A DNA stretch of 64,000 bases, taken from assembly GCF_015864955.1 (NCBI RefSeq), contig NZ_JADYWE010000002.1, forward strand, positions 500,326 through 564,325, read 5' to 3'. The stretch comes from Salinibacterium sp. NK8237. Lineage in GTDB: Bacteria; Actinomycetota; Actinomycetes; Actinomycetales; Microbacteriaceae. Positions 48,431 through 57,080 of this stretch are shown here, one piece after another; the first letter of the stretch is position 1, and each line of letters opens with the position of its first letter. Below the pieces are notes generated by a model. The model was given only the letters and a program-made list of their open reading frames with translations. It was not told the DNA's origin and made no database searches. A program made the position numbers and the translations under genes.

Positions 48431-49993
48431 TTAGCGGCGGCGCAGCAGTTTCAGCACGCCGAGCAGCGTCACCATGAGGCCAGCCATTGCCGCAAATTCG
48501 GCGCCCGAGCGTGGCAACTGCAGAATGCCATTCGACTGCGAGACGGTGCGCGATTGCACGAAACGCAGGATGCCTTCTGGCCCGTTTCGACGTCCTAGGC
48601 CTGAGTGCTTCATGCCGCCCATCGGCGCATCGACGCTCGAGAAGCTACCGCGGTAGCCCTCGTTGATGTTGACGCTGCCCGCATCCAATCGATCGGCAAG
48701 GCGGCGCGCGTGAGCGATCGAACCGCTGAAGATGGAGGCATTGAGGCCGAACTCGGTGTCGTTAGCGCGGTTGATCGCGTCGGTGTCGCTCTCGACACTC
48801 GTGATCGCGACAACCGGGCCAAACGTTTCGTTGGCAAAGCACTCCATCTCGGCGGTGACATCCGTCAGCACGGTCGGAGCGTAGAAGTAGGGGCCGAGAT
48901 CGGGGCGGGGGATTCCGCCAGCGAGAACAGTGGCACCCTTGGTCACGGCATCCTCGACATGCGCTTGCACGCGTTCGAGTTGGGCCTTCGACGTGAGCGA
49001 TCCCACGTCGCCCGAGTAATCGAGGGCGGAGGTCTGGGAGAGAGCGTTCACGCGTTCGGCGAAGGCGCGAGAGAACTCCGCAGCGATCGACTTGTGCACG
49101 TAGATACGTTCGATCGAGACGCACAGCTGGCCCATCGAGGCGAAGCAGGCGTAGACGGCATCCTCAGCGGCCTGCACTGGGTCGGCGTCACCGAGCACGA
49201 GCAGCGGATTCTTGCCGCCCAACTCAAGGGAGGCGCCGATCAGACGCCCGGCGGCGCGCTTGCCGACCTTGGTGCCCGTCGGTGTCGAGCCGGTGAAACA
49301 GATGTAGTCGCTGTTATCGACAACGGCATTGCCGACCTGGTCGCCGGGGCCCGCCAGAATTGGCCAGACGGCAGCAGGCACGCCCGCATCAATGTAGGCC
49401 TCGCGGGTTGCGAGCATCGACAGCGCGCCCTGATTGTCGATCTTCTGGATGACGGCACTGCCGGCAGCGAGGGCGGGAACGATATCCATTGCCCCGAGTG
49501 CGATCGGATAGTTCCACGGAGTGACTACGCCGATGAGTTGTTTGGGGGAGTAGCTGACGCGCGTCGACATCAGCAGCGGAATACCCGCTCGGCGACGCTT
49601 GGTGGCCAACACACGCTCGGCAGAAACGGCGTAGTAACGAGTGATCGTCGCGGCCTGAAAGATCTCTTCGAACGCTTGACCACGCGTCTTGCCTGACTCC
49701 GTCTGCAGCAGGTCGAGTAGCTCATCCTTGCGCTCGAGCAGCAGGTCGTGCGCGCGCAGCAGCACGCGGCGACGGTAGGCAAAGCCAGCGGACTGCCAGG
49801 CGCGCTGCGCTCGGCGGGCGGATGTCGCGGCATCCCGAACATCCCGGGTCGAACTCTGCGGCAACTCATGCAGGGCCTTGCCCGTGAAGGGGGCAATCAC
49901 GGTGGCCGTGTCGGAGGTGGTGCACCGCAGCTGGGCGACGAGAGTGTCGCGGCGACGTGACCCGATGAGCGAAGTGACTGTGTGAGGCGACAT
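48431..49993 (-). CDS. Succinate-semialdehyde dehydrogenase-type aldehyde dehydrogenase
   Basis: 520 residues. NAD(P)+-linked ALDH: cofactor region VVTPWNYPIALG, catalytic Glu in ASLELGGKNPL, catalytic Cys in SMGQLCVSIERI. Similar to GabD2 of actinobacteria. After the ALDH domain it has a short hydrophobic tail (AAMAGLMVTLLGVLKLLRRR) that may anchor it to the membrane. Divergent from the MFS-decarboxylase pair. Confidence 0.85.
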   Translation of the reverse strand: MSPHTVTSLIGSRRRDTLVAQLRCTTSDTATVIAPFTGKALHELPQSSTRDVRDAATSARRAQRAWQSAGFAYRRRVLLRAHDLLLERKDELLDLLQTESGKTRGQAFEEIFQAATITRYYAVSAERVLATKRRRAGIPLLMSTRVSYSPKQLIGVVTPWNYPIALGAMDIVPALAAGSAVIQKIDNQGALSMLATREAYIDAGVPAAVWPILAGPGDQVGNAVVDNSDYICFTGSTPTGTKVGKRAAGRLIGASLELGGKNPLLVLGDADPVQAAEDAVYACFASMGQLCVSIERIYVHKSIAAEFSRAFAERVNALSQTSALDYSGDVGSLTSKAQLERVQAHVEDAVTKGATVLAGGIPRPDLGPYFYAPTVLTDVTAEMECFANETFGPVVAITSVESDTDAINRANDTEFGLNASIFSGSIAHARRLADRLDAGSVNINEGYRGSFSSVDAPMGGMKHSGLGRRNGPEGILRFVQSRTVSQSNGILQLPRSGAEFAAMAGLMVTLLGVLKLLRRR

Positions 49994-50053
49994 AACCCAA
50001 CACTACGACCGTGCGCCACAATTTCGGCTGAGCAAAGCGCTAGGCTCACGAAG

Positions 50054-51451
50054 ATGACGACCGCAGCGCCGCGAGCTCTTTCCCGAAGCTCCATCGCCAC
50101 CTATGCCATCGGTTCGCTCGGCACCGGTGGTTTTGGTGCCCTGCCCGGGCTCGTGCTCGTGTACTACCTGACCGACACGCTGGGGATTGCGGCGCTTGCC
50201 GCCGGCATCCTCGTGACCGCAGCGAAAGTGTGGGACGTAATCATCGATCCCGTGATTGGTGCGCGCAGCGACCGCAGCCTGGCGCACCATGGCACTCGGC
50301 GGCCAGCGATGCTGCTTGGTGCCATCCTGTTGCCGATCTTGTTTGTCATCACGTTTGCGGTGCCGGCCGGTATCGGCCCGCTTGCGTCGGGCATCTGGGT
50401 GTTCATCGCCTTCGTCGCCACGGCAACCGCGTTCAGTATGTTCCAAGTGCCGTATATCGCCTTGCCCGCCGAACTCACCCGCAGCTATGACGAACGCACT
50501 CGGTTGCTCGCGGTGCGCGTCGTCGTGCTCACGGTGGCGATTCTGCTGTTCGGCGCTGGTGCACCCGAAATCCGTGATGCCTTTGCGGATGAACGACTCG
50601 GCTATCTCGTGATGGCCGTTTCGGCCGCCGCGCTCATGGGCGTCTCGCTCGTCATTTCGTCGTTCTCGGCTCGCACCGGCACCGTCTCGCTGACGCCGAC
50701 GGTGTCGATCGTCGACACCTATAAGTCGGGAATCGCCGCGCTCAAGCGCAGCCAGCCATTCCGGGCCCTGCTGCTGACCTTCCTGCTGCAAGCGCTTGCC
50801 ACGGGCGTGATGCTCGCGGGCGCGCAGTATGTGGCGACCTGGGTGCTCGGCACCGGAGTGGCGATCCTCTTCGTGTCGCTCATCGGGCCAGCACTGCTCT
50901 TCGCTCCGGTCTGGGCTGCCATCTCCCGCCGCATCGGCAAAGAGCGCGCCTTCGTGTGGGCCTCCGCCTGCTATGGCCTCGGCGCCCTGCTGATCGTGCC
51001 GCAACTGTGGGCCCCCGGCGCGTGGATCTATGCGCCCGTCGCGCTCGCCGGAGCCGGCTACGCCGGAATGCAGGCACTGCCGATGTCGATGCTGCCCGAC
51101 GTGATCTCCCACGACTCCCGCCGGCACCGCATCGCCTCGGCCGGCACCTTCGGAGGAGTCTGGACCGCGGGGGAAACCACCGGCATGGCACTCGGGGCCA
51201 CGGTGCTCACGACCGTGCTCGCGGCATCCGGTTATCTCGAATCGGTCGCCAATCAGACGGTCGCCCAGCCCGATTCGGCCATCGCCGGAATCATCATCAG
51301 CTTCAGCATCGTGCCCGCCGTGATCATCGGCCTCTCGCTGCTGACCTTTAGGCGCTACCCGTTGCGCCGCAGCGACATTGACCATGCCGATGCTGACCCC
51401 CACCCGACAAGTGGCCCAACCACCACTTCGAACGATCAGGAGACCCGATGA
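50054..51451 (+). CDS. MFS symporter (melibiose/GPH type)
   Basis: 465 residues, about 12 spans. The N-terminal half contains VLVYYLTDTLGIAALAAGI and DVIIDPVIGARSDR, the DPxxG loop typical of sodium:galactoside (GPH) symporters. ATG 50054 was chosen over the longer frame at 49982, which lies in the divergent gene's 5' end. ATGA overlap with the decarboxylase gene suggests that it carries that enzyme's substrate or product. Confidence 0.8.
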   Translation: MTTAAPRALSRSSIATYAIGSLGTGGFGALPGLVLVYYLTDTLGIAALAAGILVTAAKVWDVIIDPVIGARSDRSLAHHGTRRPAMLLGAILLPILFVITFAVPAGIGPLASGIWVFIAFVATATAFSMFQVPYIALPAELTRSYDERTRLLAVRVVVLTVAILLFGAGAPEIRDAFADERLGYLVMAVSAAALMGVSLVISSFSARTGTVSLTPTVSIVDTYKSGIAALKRSQPFRALLLTFLLQALATGVMLAGAQYVATWVLGTGVAILFVSLIGPALLFAPVWAAISRRIGKERAFVWASACYGLGALLIVPQLWAPGAWIYAPVALAGAGYAGMQALPMSMLPDVISHDSRRHRIASAGTFGGVWTAGETTGMALGATVLTTVLAASGYLESVANQTVAQPDSAIAGIIISFSIVPAVIIGLSLLTFRRYPLRRSDIDHADADPHPTSGPTTTSNDQETR

Positions 51452-52938
51452 AGTTCGACCACCAGCCCGCCGATATTCTTGAGCGCCTCAACGCGCTACG
51501 CGAAGCGGATGCTCCCACCCACGGTGGCCATGTGCTGTCGTATGTCTACGACTCCGGCCTCGCGGAGCTCGACGAACTGGCAGCTCAAGCCATTCGTGCC
51601 GTGCAGCCCGTCAATGGCCTCGACCCGACGACCTTCACCTCGGTTGCCGTCATGGAACGCGAAGTGCTTGGCTTTGCCCGCGACATGCTCGGTGGCGATG
51701 AGGATGTCGTCGGCACCGTCACGACCGGCGGCACCGAAAGTTGCCTGCTGGCTGTCAAGACGGCGCGCGACGTCTGGCGGGGAACGGGCGCTTCGGCGCG
51801 CACTGGAATGCCCCGGTTGTTGGCCCCAGTGACCGTGCATGCGGCGTTCCAGAAAGCAGCCCACTACTTTGGGCTAGAACTGGATCTCGTGCCGGTTGGG
51901 CCGGGCGGCGACGTTGCCGCTAGTGATCTCATTGCACGCATGGGCGACGATGTTGCTCTCGTGGTGGTGTCGGCTCCGAGCTATGCGCACGCCGCGATGG
52001 ACCCCGTTGTGGAGGTCGCGGCCGCAGCAGCCGAGCGCGGAATCGCCTGTCACGTTGATGCCTGCATCGGGGGCTGGGTGCTTCCGTTCTGGGAGGGCGT
52101 CGCCCCCTGGAACTTTGAAGTGCCGGGCGTCACGAGCATCAGCGCCGACCTGCACAAGTTTGGCTACTCGCCCAAGGGCGCCTCGGTGATCCTGCAGCGC
52201 GGTCGTGACCGCCAACGCACGCAGTACTTTGCGACGACGCAGTGGCCGGGCTACCCGATCGTGAACCCCACCATTTTGGGCTCGAAATCTGCGGGGCCGC
52301 TCGCGGCTGCGTGGGCGATTATTCAGGCACTCGGCACGAGTGGGCTCGCCGAGCTCTCTGAATCGTGTGCGCGGTCCACTCAGGCCCTGCGCGACGTCAT
52401 CGGCGAGATTGAGGGCCTCCGCGTTGTGGGCAACCCGGTCGGACCGCTGTTAGCTATCGCATCCGATGACTCGGTTGCTGTTGACCGCCGCGTTGACCCG
52501 CACCACTGGGCAGACCAAACGCGCGAGCATGGCTTCTTGCTGCAACTGCAGCCGTCACTCGTGCAGAGTGACGGAACGATGCTGCCCGCCACGACCCACC
52601 TCACGGTGACTCCCGTGACCGCGAACGTGCTCGACGATTTGAGCGCGGCGCTGCGAGCGGCAGCTGGCGAAGTGCGCGGCGTGCCGCCCGTCTCCGCAGA
52701 AGCTGTACTGGCGACATTACCCGCTGAGGCGCTCGCAGCGTTGGGGAACCCGGATGCCGCACCTCTCGATTCGGCGACCGCAGCGGGCCTCCTCGGCGCG
52801 CTCGGCATCGGTGCTGGCGACCACGGGCTTCCCGACCGGATGGCGCCACTGTTGGCCCTCATCGCCGCGATGCCAGCACCGCTCACCGAACGCCTGCTTA
52901 TCGAACTGCTCGCGCGACTGATCGAGCCGACCGAGTAG
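51448..52938 (+). CDS. PLP-dependent group II decarboxylase / S1P-lyase-like protein
   Basis: 496 residues. Fold-type I PLP enzyme: GTVTTGGTESCLLAVK (phosphate loop), HVDACIGGW, catalytic lysine in SADLHKFGYSPKGAS. Closest in layout to sphingosine-1-phosphate lyase and aspartate/glutamate decarboxylase-like proteins; the reaction cannot be chosen from sequence. Translationally coupled to the symporter. The long acidic C-terminal extension is Ala-rich. Confidence 0.8.
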   Translation: MKFDHQPADILERLNALREADAPTHGGHVLSYVYDSGLAELDELAAQAIRAVQPVNGLDPTTFTSVAVMEREVLGFARDMLGGDEDVVGTVTTGGTESCLLAVKTARDVWRGTGASARTGMPRLLAPVTVHAAFQKAAHYFGLELDLVPVGPGGDVAASDLIARMGDDVALVVVSAPSYAHAAMDPVVEVAAAAAERGIACHVDACIGGWVLPFWEGVAPWNFEVPGVTSISADLHKFGYSPKGASVILQRGRDRQRTQYFATTQWPGYPIVNPTILGSKSAGPLAAAWAIIQALGTSGLAELSESCARSTQALRDVIGEIEGLRVVGNPVGPLLAIASDDSVAVDRRVDPHHWADQTREHGFLLQLQPSLVQSDGTMLPATTHLTVTPVTANVLDDLSAALRAAAGEVRGVPPVSAEAVLATLPAEALAALGNPDAAPLDSATAAGLLGALGIGAGDHGLPDRMAPLLALIAAMPAPLTERLLIELLARLIEPTE

Positions 52939-52957
52939 GGCGCTGTCGCTTCGAGCG

Positions 52958-53395
52958 TTACGAGACGGAGGCGGGTCGCGTCATCCACACGTCGTGGTCG
53001 TCTTCGTCGTAGGGCGTGAAACCGTGTCGTGCGTAGAGCCGCAGCGCAGCGCTGCCCTGAAGCACCATGAGGCGAAAGGGGCGGTGGTCTGGCCGGGAGA
53101 GCACTTCGGCGAGAACCTGGCTGCCGATGCCGTGCCCCTGCAGGCGCGAGGGCAGATAGAAGTGTTCGATCCAGCGTGCATCCGGTTCGTGGCGCACGCT
53201 AATCGAGCCGACATCCTCGCCGGCGACCCGAATGATCTGAGTGTTCTCGGGCGCGAAGGCGTCGCTCATCCAGGTGCGCACCCGCACGGGGTCGAAGATG
53301 CCGTGGCGTTCGAGGTCGGCCCGAAGTTCAACTGTGCGAAGGTCAAGCAACCAGTCGAGATCGTGCGCGGTGCTGGGGCGTAGCGAGTATTCCAC
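52958..53395 (-). CDS. GNAT family N-acetyltransferase
   Basis: 145 residues. Acetyl-CoA loop RLQGHGIGSQVL (Q/RxxGxG), preceding strand IEHFYLPS and LYARHGFTPYDEDDHD at the end, as in small GNAT enzymes. Substrate unknown. Convergent with the decarboxylase gene. Confidence 0.85.
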   Translation of the reverse strand: MEYSLRPSTAHDLDWLLDLRTVELRADLERHGIFDPVRVRTWMSDAFAPENTQIIRVAGEDVGSISVRHEPDARWIEHFYLPSRLQGHGIGSQVLAEVLSRPDHRPFRLMVLQGSAALRLYARHGFTPYDEDDHDVWMTRPASVS

Positions 53396-53429
53396 TCCGT
53401 GATTCTAAGCGGGCGGATGCGCGGCAGCG

Positions 53430-54344
53430 CTAGACCGTGTGCTCCCGTTCGAAGCGCGTCGCCTCATCCACGAGGGCCTTGACGATCGCGCGCACGGAGG
53501 GACGTTCGGCGCGGTCGGGGCGCAGCAGTGCCGAGATGAGGCGAGACGACGGCACACCTTTGAGGGGGCGGGTGATGAGGCCGTTCTCGCGGTCTCGGGT
53601 CGTGAAGCGCGGCAGGATGGCGATGCCGTGGCCGGCTGCCACGACGGCTTCCACAATGCTGTTGTCGGTCAGGCGTTGGGCGACCTTCGCTGGAGCACCG
53701 TTTGCCGCTTCGATTCGCCGGAGAATGCGGTCGAACGGTAGACCGGAGGGTACCCCGATCCACGTTTCGTCGAGAAGGTCAGCGGGGGTGAGCGCCGCCT
53801 TGCGGCCGAGGGGATGATCTTCGGGGAGTGCGACATCCAGAGACTCACGCATGAGAGGAACGACGGCGAGCCCCCGCTCGGTCCAGGCGGGGAGAACGTG
53901 CGGTGAGTCGGAGACGACGACGTCGTAGTCGGCGGTGAGGTTGGCGACATCTTCGAGCACAGAGTCTTGGTCGTGGCAGCTCAGGGTGAGCCCCTGCTGG
54001 CGATTGACAGCGTGAAACAGCCCCGGCAGCAACATCTCGCCACCGGTGGGAAAGATGGTCATGGTGACGTCTCCGCGCGGGGACTCTCGAAAGTCGTTCC
54101 ACAGTGCTTCGGCTTTCTCGATTGCGGTAGCCACATCGGCCGCGGTGTGGGCGAGCGCCCGGCCGGCCGACGTCAAGACGATGCCCCGGCCTACGCGCTC
54201 AGTGAGAGGGATTCCGGCCTCGCGTTCCAGAATTTTGAGCTGCTGAGAGACGGCCGATGGCGTGCGCATCGTTGCCTTGGCGACCGCCGTAATACTGCCG
54301 CGGTCGGCTAGCTCGCGAAGCAACTCCAAGCGCCGAATATCCAT
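53430..54344 (-). CDS. LysR family transcriptional regulator
   Basis: 304 residues. N-terminal winged HTH (ELADRGSITAVAKATMRTPSAVSQQLKILE, split here) followed by the two-lobed effector domain. Divergent from the 40-residue peptide gene at 54417, with 72 bases between the starts. Effector unknown. Confidence 0.85.
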   Translation of the reverse strand: MDIRRLELLRELADRGSITAVAKATMRTPSAVSQQLKILEREAGIPLTERVGRGIVLTSAGRALAHTAADVATAIEKAEALWNDFRESPRGDVTMTIFPTGGEMLLPGLFHAVNRQQGLTLSCHDQDSVLEDVANLTADYDVVVSDSPHVLPAWTERGLAVVPLMRESLDVALPEDHPLGRKAALTPADLLDETWIGVPSGLPFDRILRRIEAANGAPAKVAQRLTDNSIVEAVVAAGHGIAILPRFTTRDRENGLITRPLKGVPSSRLISALLRPDRAERPSVRAIVKALVDEATRFEREHTV

Positions 54345-54416
54345 GTAGTTACTCTACAAGGTTAGATAAGGAAGATCATCTTGTTCTAAAAGGTTGGCCA
54401 CGGCCAGACTATAGAC

Positions 54417-54539
54417 ATGAACTTCGAACTAATCATCATCGTGGCACTCGCCGCAACCGGTATCGCCGCAACCCTGCGTGCCGTTGCAACCGACGGATAC
54501 CGTCGCGTGCCCACCCGTCGCTACAACACCATGCCGTAG
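54417..54539 (+). CDS. Small single-span membrane protein, 40 aa
   Basis: ATG 54417 opens a 40-codon frame: MNFELIIIVALAATGIAA (hydrophobic span) then RAVATDGYRRVPTRR, a basic tail. It is followed 23 bases later by a strong terminator, and it is divergent from the LysR gene, so it is likely a real transcript. Ribosome site not clear. I recall similar GYRRxPTR-ending peptides beside LysR genes in this family of organisms, but cannot verify that here. Confidence 0.65.
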   Translation: MNFELIIIVALAATGIAATLRAVATDGYRRVPTRRYNTMP

Positions 54540-54561
54540 CCAACCGCCAGTCGGTTTACGC

Positions 54562-54593
54562 AACACCACAGCAATTACTGCTGTGGTGTTTTT
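54562..54593 (+). terminator. Intrinsic terminator after the small membrane peptide
   Basis: AACACCACAGCA and TGCTGTGGTGTT pair perfectly with a five-base loop and a T run. Confidence 0.9.
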
Positions 54594-54623
54594 GCGTTAA
54601 CGGGGCGAACGAACTGGCGGCGA

Positions 54624-54836
54624 CTATTGCTGTTCGTCATCCCACACGAGGATGTCGCCGGGCTGGCAATCCAGAACGCGACAGATCGAATCCAGAGTTG
54701 AAAATCGCACGGCCCGAGCTCGCCCGTTCTTGAGTACGGCGACGTTGGCGGGGGTTATTCCCACGGCCTCGGCGAACTCTCCCACTGACATGCCGCGCTC
54801 AAGGAGGAGGCGGTCGATGAGGATGCGTATTGCCAT
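54624..54836 (-). CDS. Helix-turn-helix regulator, Cro/C1 type
   Basis: 70 residues. GMSVGEFAEAVGITPANVAVLKNGR is the HTH; FSTLDSICRVLDCQPGDIL follows as in YozG-type proteins. The start overlaps the DUF2975 stop by one base. It probably controls its own operon through the palindrome at 55320. Confidence 0.88.
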   Translation of the reverse strand: MAIRILIDRLLLERGMSVGEFAEAVGITPANVAVLKNGRARAVRFSTLDSICRVLDCQPGDILVWDDEQQ

Positions 54837-55318
54837 TACACAACCTCATCAAGTTCGGTTCTCATCAGCACAGCTCGCTGCAGCAGAGATCTCAGCACAA
54901 GGAGAACGAGGAAGAGTGTCACGCCGACCAGAACGCTCGCGATAACCGCGAAACCCAGCAGCGGTGGGCCTGGGATGAAAGCGAGCGTTGCTCCTGCTAA
55001 AACGGTGGCAACCACAACGCTGATGGCGAGCAGGTTCACTAGTCGTGCTGCATCAGGATTGAAGATCTCGTCTTGCCGGATAAAGCCGACCAGAACGGCT
55101 GTGGACGCGAGAATCACTTCAACGCAGAGCCCAAAAGCGAGGGCCAACGTGAGTAGCGGAACCCGCAGGTCGTCAAACTCTGGATACTCGGTTGCGGCCA
55201 GCTGCGATAGCGGCACTAGGGCGATGCAACTCGCTAATACTGCGATCGCGAGCAGGCCGAGTGCAATCCACGTCGCTATTGCTGCGCCAAGAGACGGACG
55301 GGGTAGAGAAAGTTCCAT
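54836..55318 (-). CDS. DUF2975 membrane protein
   Basis: 160 residues, four predicted spans (about 13-38, 50-75, 88-112, 118-150). Pairing with a short Cro-type regulator is the known arrangement for DUF2975 (YoaS/YozG). Function unknown. Probably translated from a leaderless message. Confidence 0.82.
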   Translation of the reverse strand: MELSLPRPSLGAAIATWIALGLLAIAVLASCIALVPLSQLAATEYPEFDDLRVPLLTLALAFGLCVEVILASTAVLVGFIRQDEIFNPDAARLVNLLAISVVVATVLAGATLAFIPGPPLLGFAVIASVLVGVTLFLVLLVLRSLLQRAVLMRTELDEVV

Positions 55319-55319
55319 G

Positions 55320-55353
55320 CATCGATAATCGATGTATATCTATCGAAAGTCAA
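55320..55353 (-). promoter_or_regulatory. Promoter with palindromic operator for the DUF2975-HTH operon
   Basis: Minus strand: -35 TTGACT (55348-55353), 17-base spacer, -10 GATTAT (55325-55330), then six bases to the ATG at 55318. CATCGATTATCGATG (55320-55334) is a 7+1+7 palindrome centred on the -10, so a dimeric repressor there would block the promoter. Confidence 0.7.
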
Positions 55354-55382
55354 TAGCCTGCTTTCGGGATGCCGTGCTGCGA

Positions 55383-55408
55383 ATGCGTCCGGATGATGCG
55401 TCCGGATG
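55383..55408. repeat. 13-bp tandem direct repeat
   Basis: ATGCGTCCGGATG occurs twice with no gap in the intergenic region between the DUF2975 start and the Mrp stop. Significance unknown. Confidence 0.7.
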
Positions 55409-55429
55409 CAGCAGTGCAGAACAGCAGCG

Positions 55430-56551
55430 TTAGCGCGGGCTGAGCCCGAGCTTGCGGCCGGCAACGCTGCGCTTGAGCGAACGGAGAGTCGTGGCAAGAG
55501 CAGCGATGGCCTGAGCCGCCGGATCCTCGGGAGCCGCGATCACCACGGGAACCCCGGAATCACCACCCTCGCGCAGCGCGATACTGAGCGGAATTGAGGC
55601 GAGCACCGTGACGGGCTCGTCTGGCGTGGAGAGCTTGGCTGCGGCATCCGCCCCACCACCGGAACCAAAGAGTTCGAGCACGCTGCCGTCAGGCTGGGGG
55701 AGGCCGGCCATGTTTTCGATGACGCCGATCACGCGCTGGCCGGTTTGGCGAGCAACGAGGCCGCTGCGCTCAGCGACGTCGGCCGCCGCAGACTGCGGGG
55801 TCGTCACGACAACGACATCGGAGTGCGGCAGCAACTGCCCAAGCGAGATCGCGACATCGCCCGTGCCCGGTGGCAGATCGAGCAGCAGCACATCGAGATC
55901 GCCGAAGAACACGTCGGTCAAGAACTGCTGAATCGTGCGGTGCAGCATCGGCCCACGCCACGAGACGGCCGTGTTGTCTTCGACGAACATGCCAATTGAG
56001 ATCACCTTCACGTCGTAGGCAACAGGCGGCAGAATCATCTCGCCGACCTGAGTGGGCTTGGCGCCGTGCAGACCGAGCAGCCCAGGGATCGAGAAGCCGA
56101 ACACGTCGGCGTCGATCACTCCAACGCGCAGGCCGCTCTGGGCCATTGAGACAGCAAGGTTCGCAGTGAGAGTGGACTTTCCGACCCCACCCTTGCCGCT
56201 TGTCACCGCCACAATCTGGGTGAGTGAATCGGGCCCGAACTGCATCGTCTTGGGCTTGCCCTTGCGCAGCTTTTCGGTGAGAGCAGTGCGCTGCGTCGGC
56301 GACATGATCGACACGTCAACCGTGACCGCCGTGATGCCGCGCACACGCTCGGTAGCCTCGCGCACGTCACGTTCGATCGAGGTTGCGGCCGGGCATCCGA
56401 CAATCGTCAAAGTCAGGCCCACGGATGCCGCACCAGCGTCGTCGACAGAAACCCCAGAGATCATGTCGAGCTCTGTCACGGGTCGCCGAATCTCGGGGTC
56501 GATCACCGAGGCGAGGGAGACAAGTACCGCGGCTTCGAGCTCAGCGTTCAC
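55430..56551 (-). CDS. mrp: Mrp/NBP35 family Fe-S cluster carrier ATPase
   Basis: 373 residues. N-terminal MIP18/DUF59 domain (DPEIRRPVTELDMI), then P-loop VTSGKGGVGKSTLTANLA, and ENMAGLP with DLPPGTGDVAISLGQL. Start GTG 56551 (GGAG four bases upstream) overlaps the end of the DUF1003 gene. The cysteine pair of canonical Mrp is not evident in the C-terminal part. Assembles or carries Fe-S clusters. Confidence 0.88.
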   Translation of the reverse strand: MNAELEAAVLVSLASVIDPEIRRPVTELDMISGVSVDDAGAASVGLTLTIVGCPAATSIERDVREATERVRGITAVTVDVSIMSPTQRTALTEKLRKGKPKTMQFGPDSLTQIVAVTSGKGGVGKSTLTANLAVSMAQSGLRVGVIDADVFGFSIPGLLGLHGAKPTQVGEMILPPVAYDVKVISIGMFVEDNTAVSWRGPMLHRTIQQFLTDVFFGDLDVLLLDLPPGTGDVAISLGQLLPHSDVVVVTTPQSAAADVAERSGLVARQTGQRVIGVIENMAGLPQPDGSVLELFGSGGGADAAAKLSTPDEPVTVLASIPLSIALREGGDSGVPVVIAAPEDPAAQAIAALATTLRSLKRSVAGRKLGLSPR

Positions 56552-57080
56552 GGTTCTCCGTGTCGGCTTCGGCGTCGTCGTCTTTCTCGAGTTCTTCGAG
56601 CAGGCCACGAAGTTCAGCGCGAATGAAGTCCTTGCTGGCAAGGTCGGTCATGGCGAGGCGCAGCGCAACAACTTCGCGTGCCAAGTATTCGGTGTCGTTG
56701 AGGTTGCGTTCTGCACGCTGACGGTCTTGTTCAATCTGCACGCGGTCGCGGTCATCTTGACGGTTCTGGGCGAGCAGAATCATGGGCGCAGCGTAGGAGG
56801 CCTGCAGCGACAGGATGAGCGTAAGCAGGGTGAAGTTGGTGGAGCGCGGGTCAAACTGCGCATCCAAAGGTGCGCTCGTGTTGTAAATCAACCAGACGCC
56901 GACGAACGCGGAGAGACCGACGAGGAACCACGGGGTTCCCATGCCGCGAGCAAAAGCCTCAGAGTAGCGGCCCATGCGATCGCGACTCTGGAACATGCCG
57001 AAACCGCTGCGCAAACCCTTGGGGGTGTCGAGGCGCACTTCATTGCGCTGTGATCGAAGTGACCGCTTAGCTAGTGCCAC
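56541..57080 (-). CDS. DUF1003 membrane protein
   Basis: 179 residues, GTG start inside the end of the previous gene. Two spans (GTPWFLVGLSAFVGVWLIYN; STNFTLLTLILSLQASYAAPMILL), then a long charged coiled-coil-like C-terminus. Typical of the family and of its position beside Mrp and MgtE-CBS genes. Function unknown. Confidence 0.85.
   Translation of the reverse strand: MALAKRSLRSQRNEVRLDTPKGLRSGFGMFQSRDRMGRYSEAFARGMGTPWFLVGLSAFVGVWLIYNTSAPLDAQFDPRSTNFTLLTLILSLQASYAAPMILLAQNRQDDRDRVQIEQDRQRAERNLNDTEYLAREVVALRLAMTDLASKDFIRAELRGLLEELEKDDDAEADTENRER

Noticed and set aside
50003..51403. Antisense frame across the MFS symporter
   Set aside because: Low-complexity, Arg/Gly/Glu-rich translation typical of a shadow frame.
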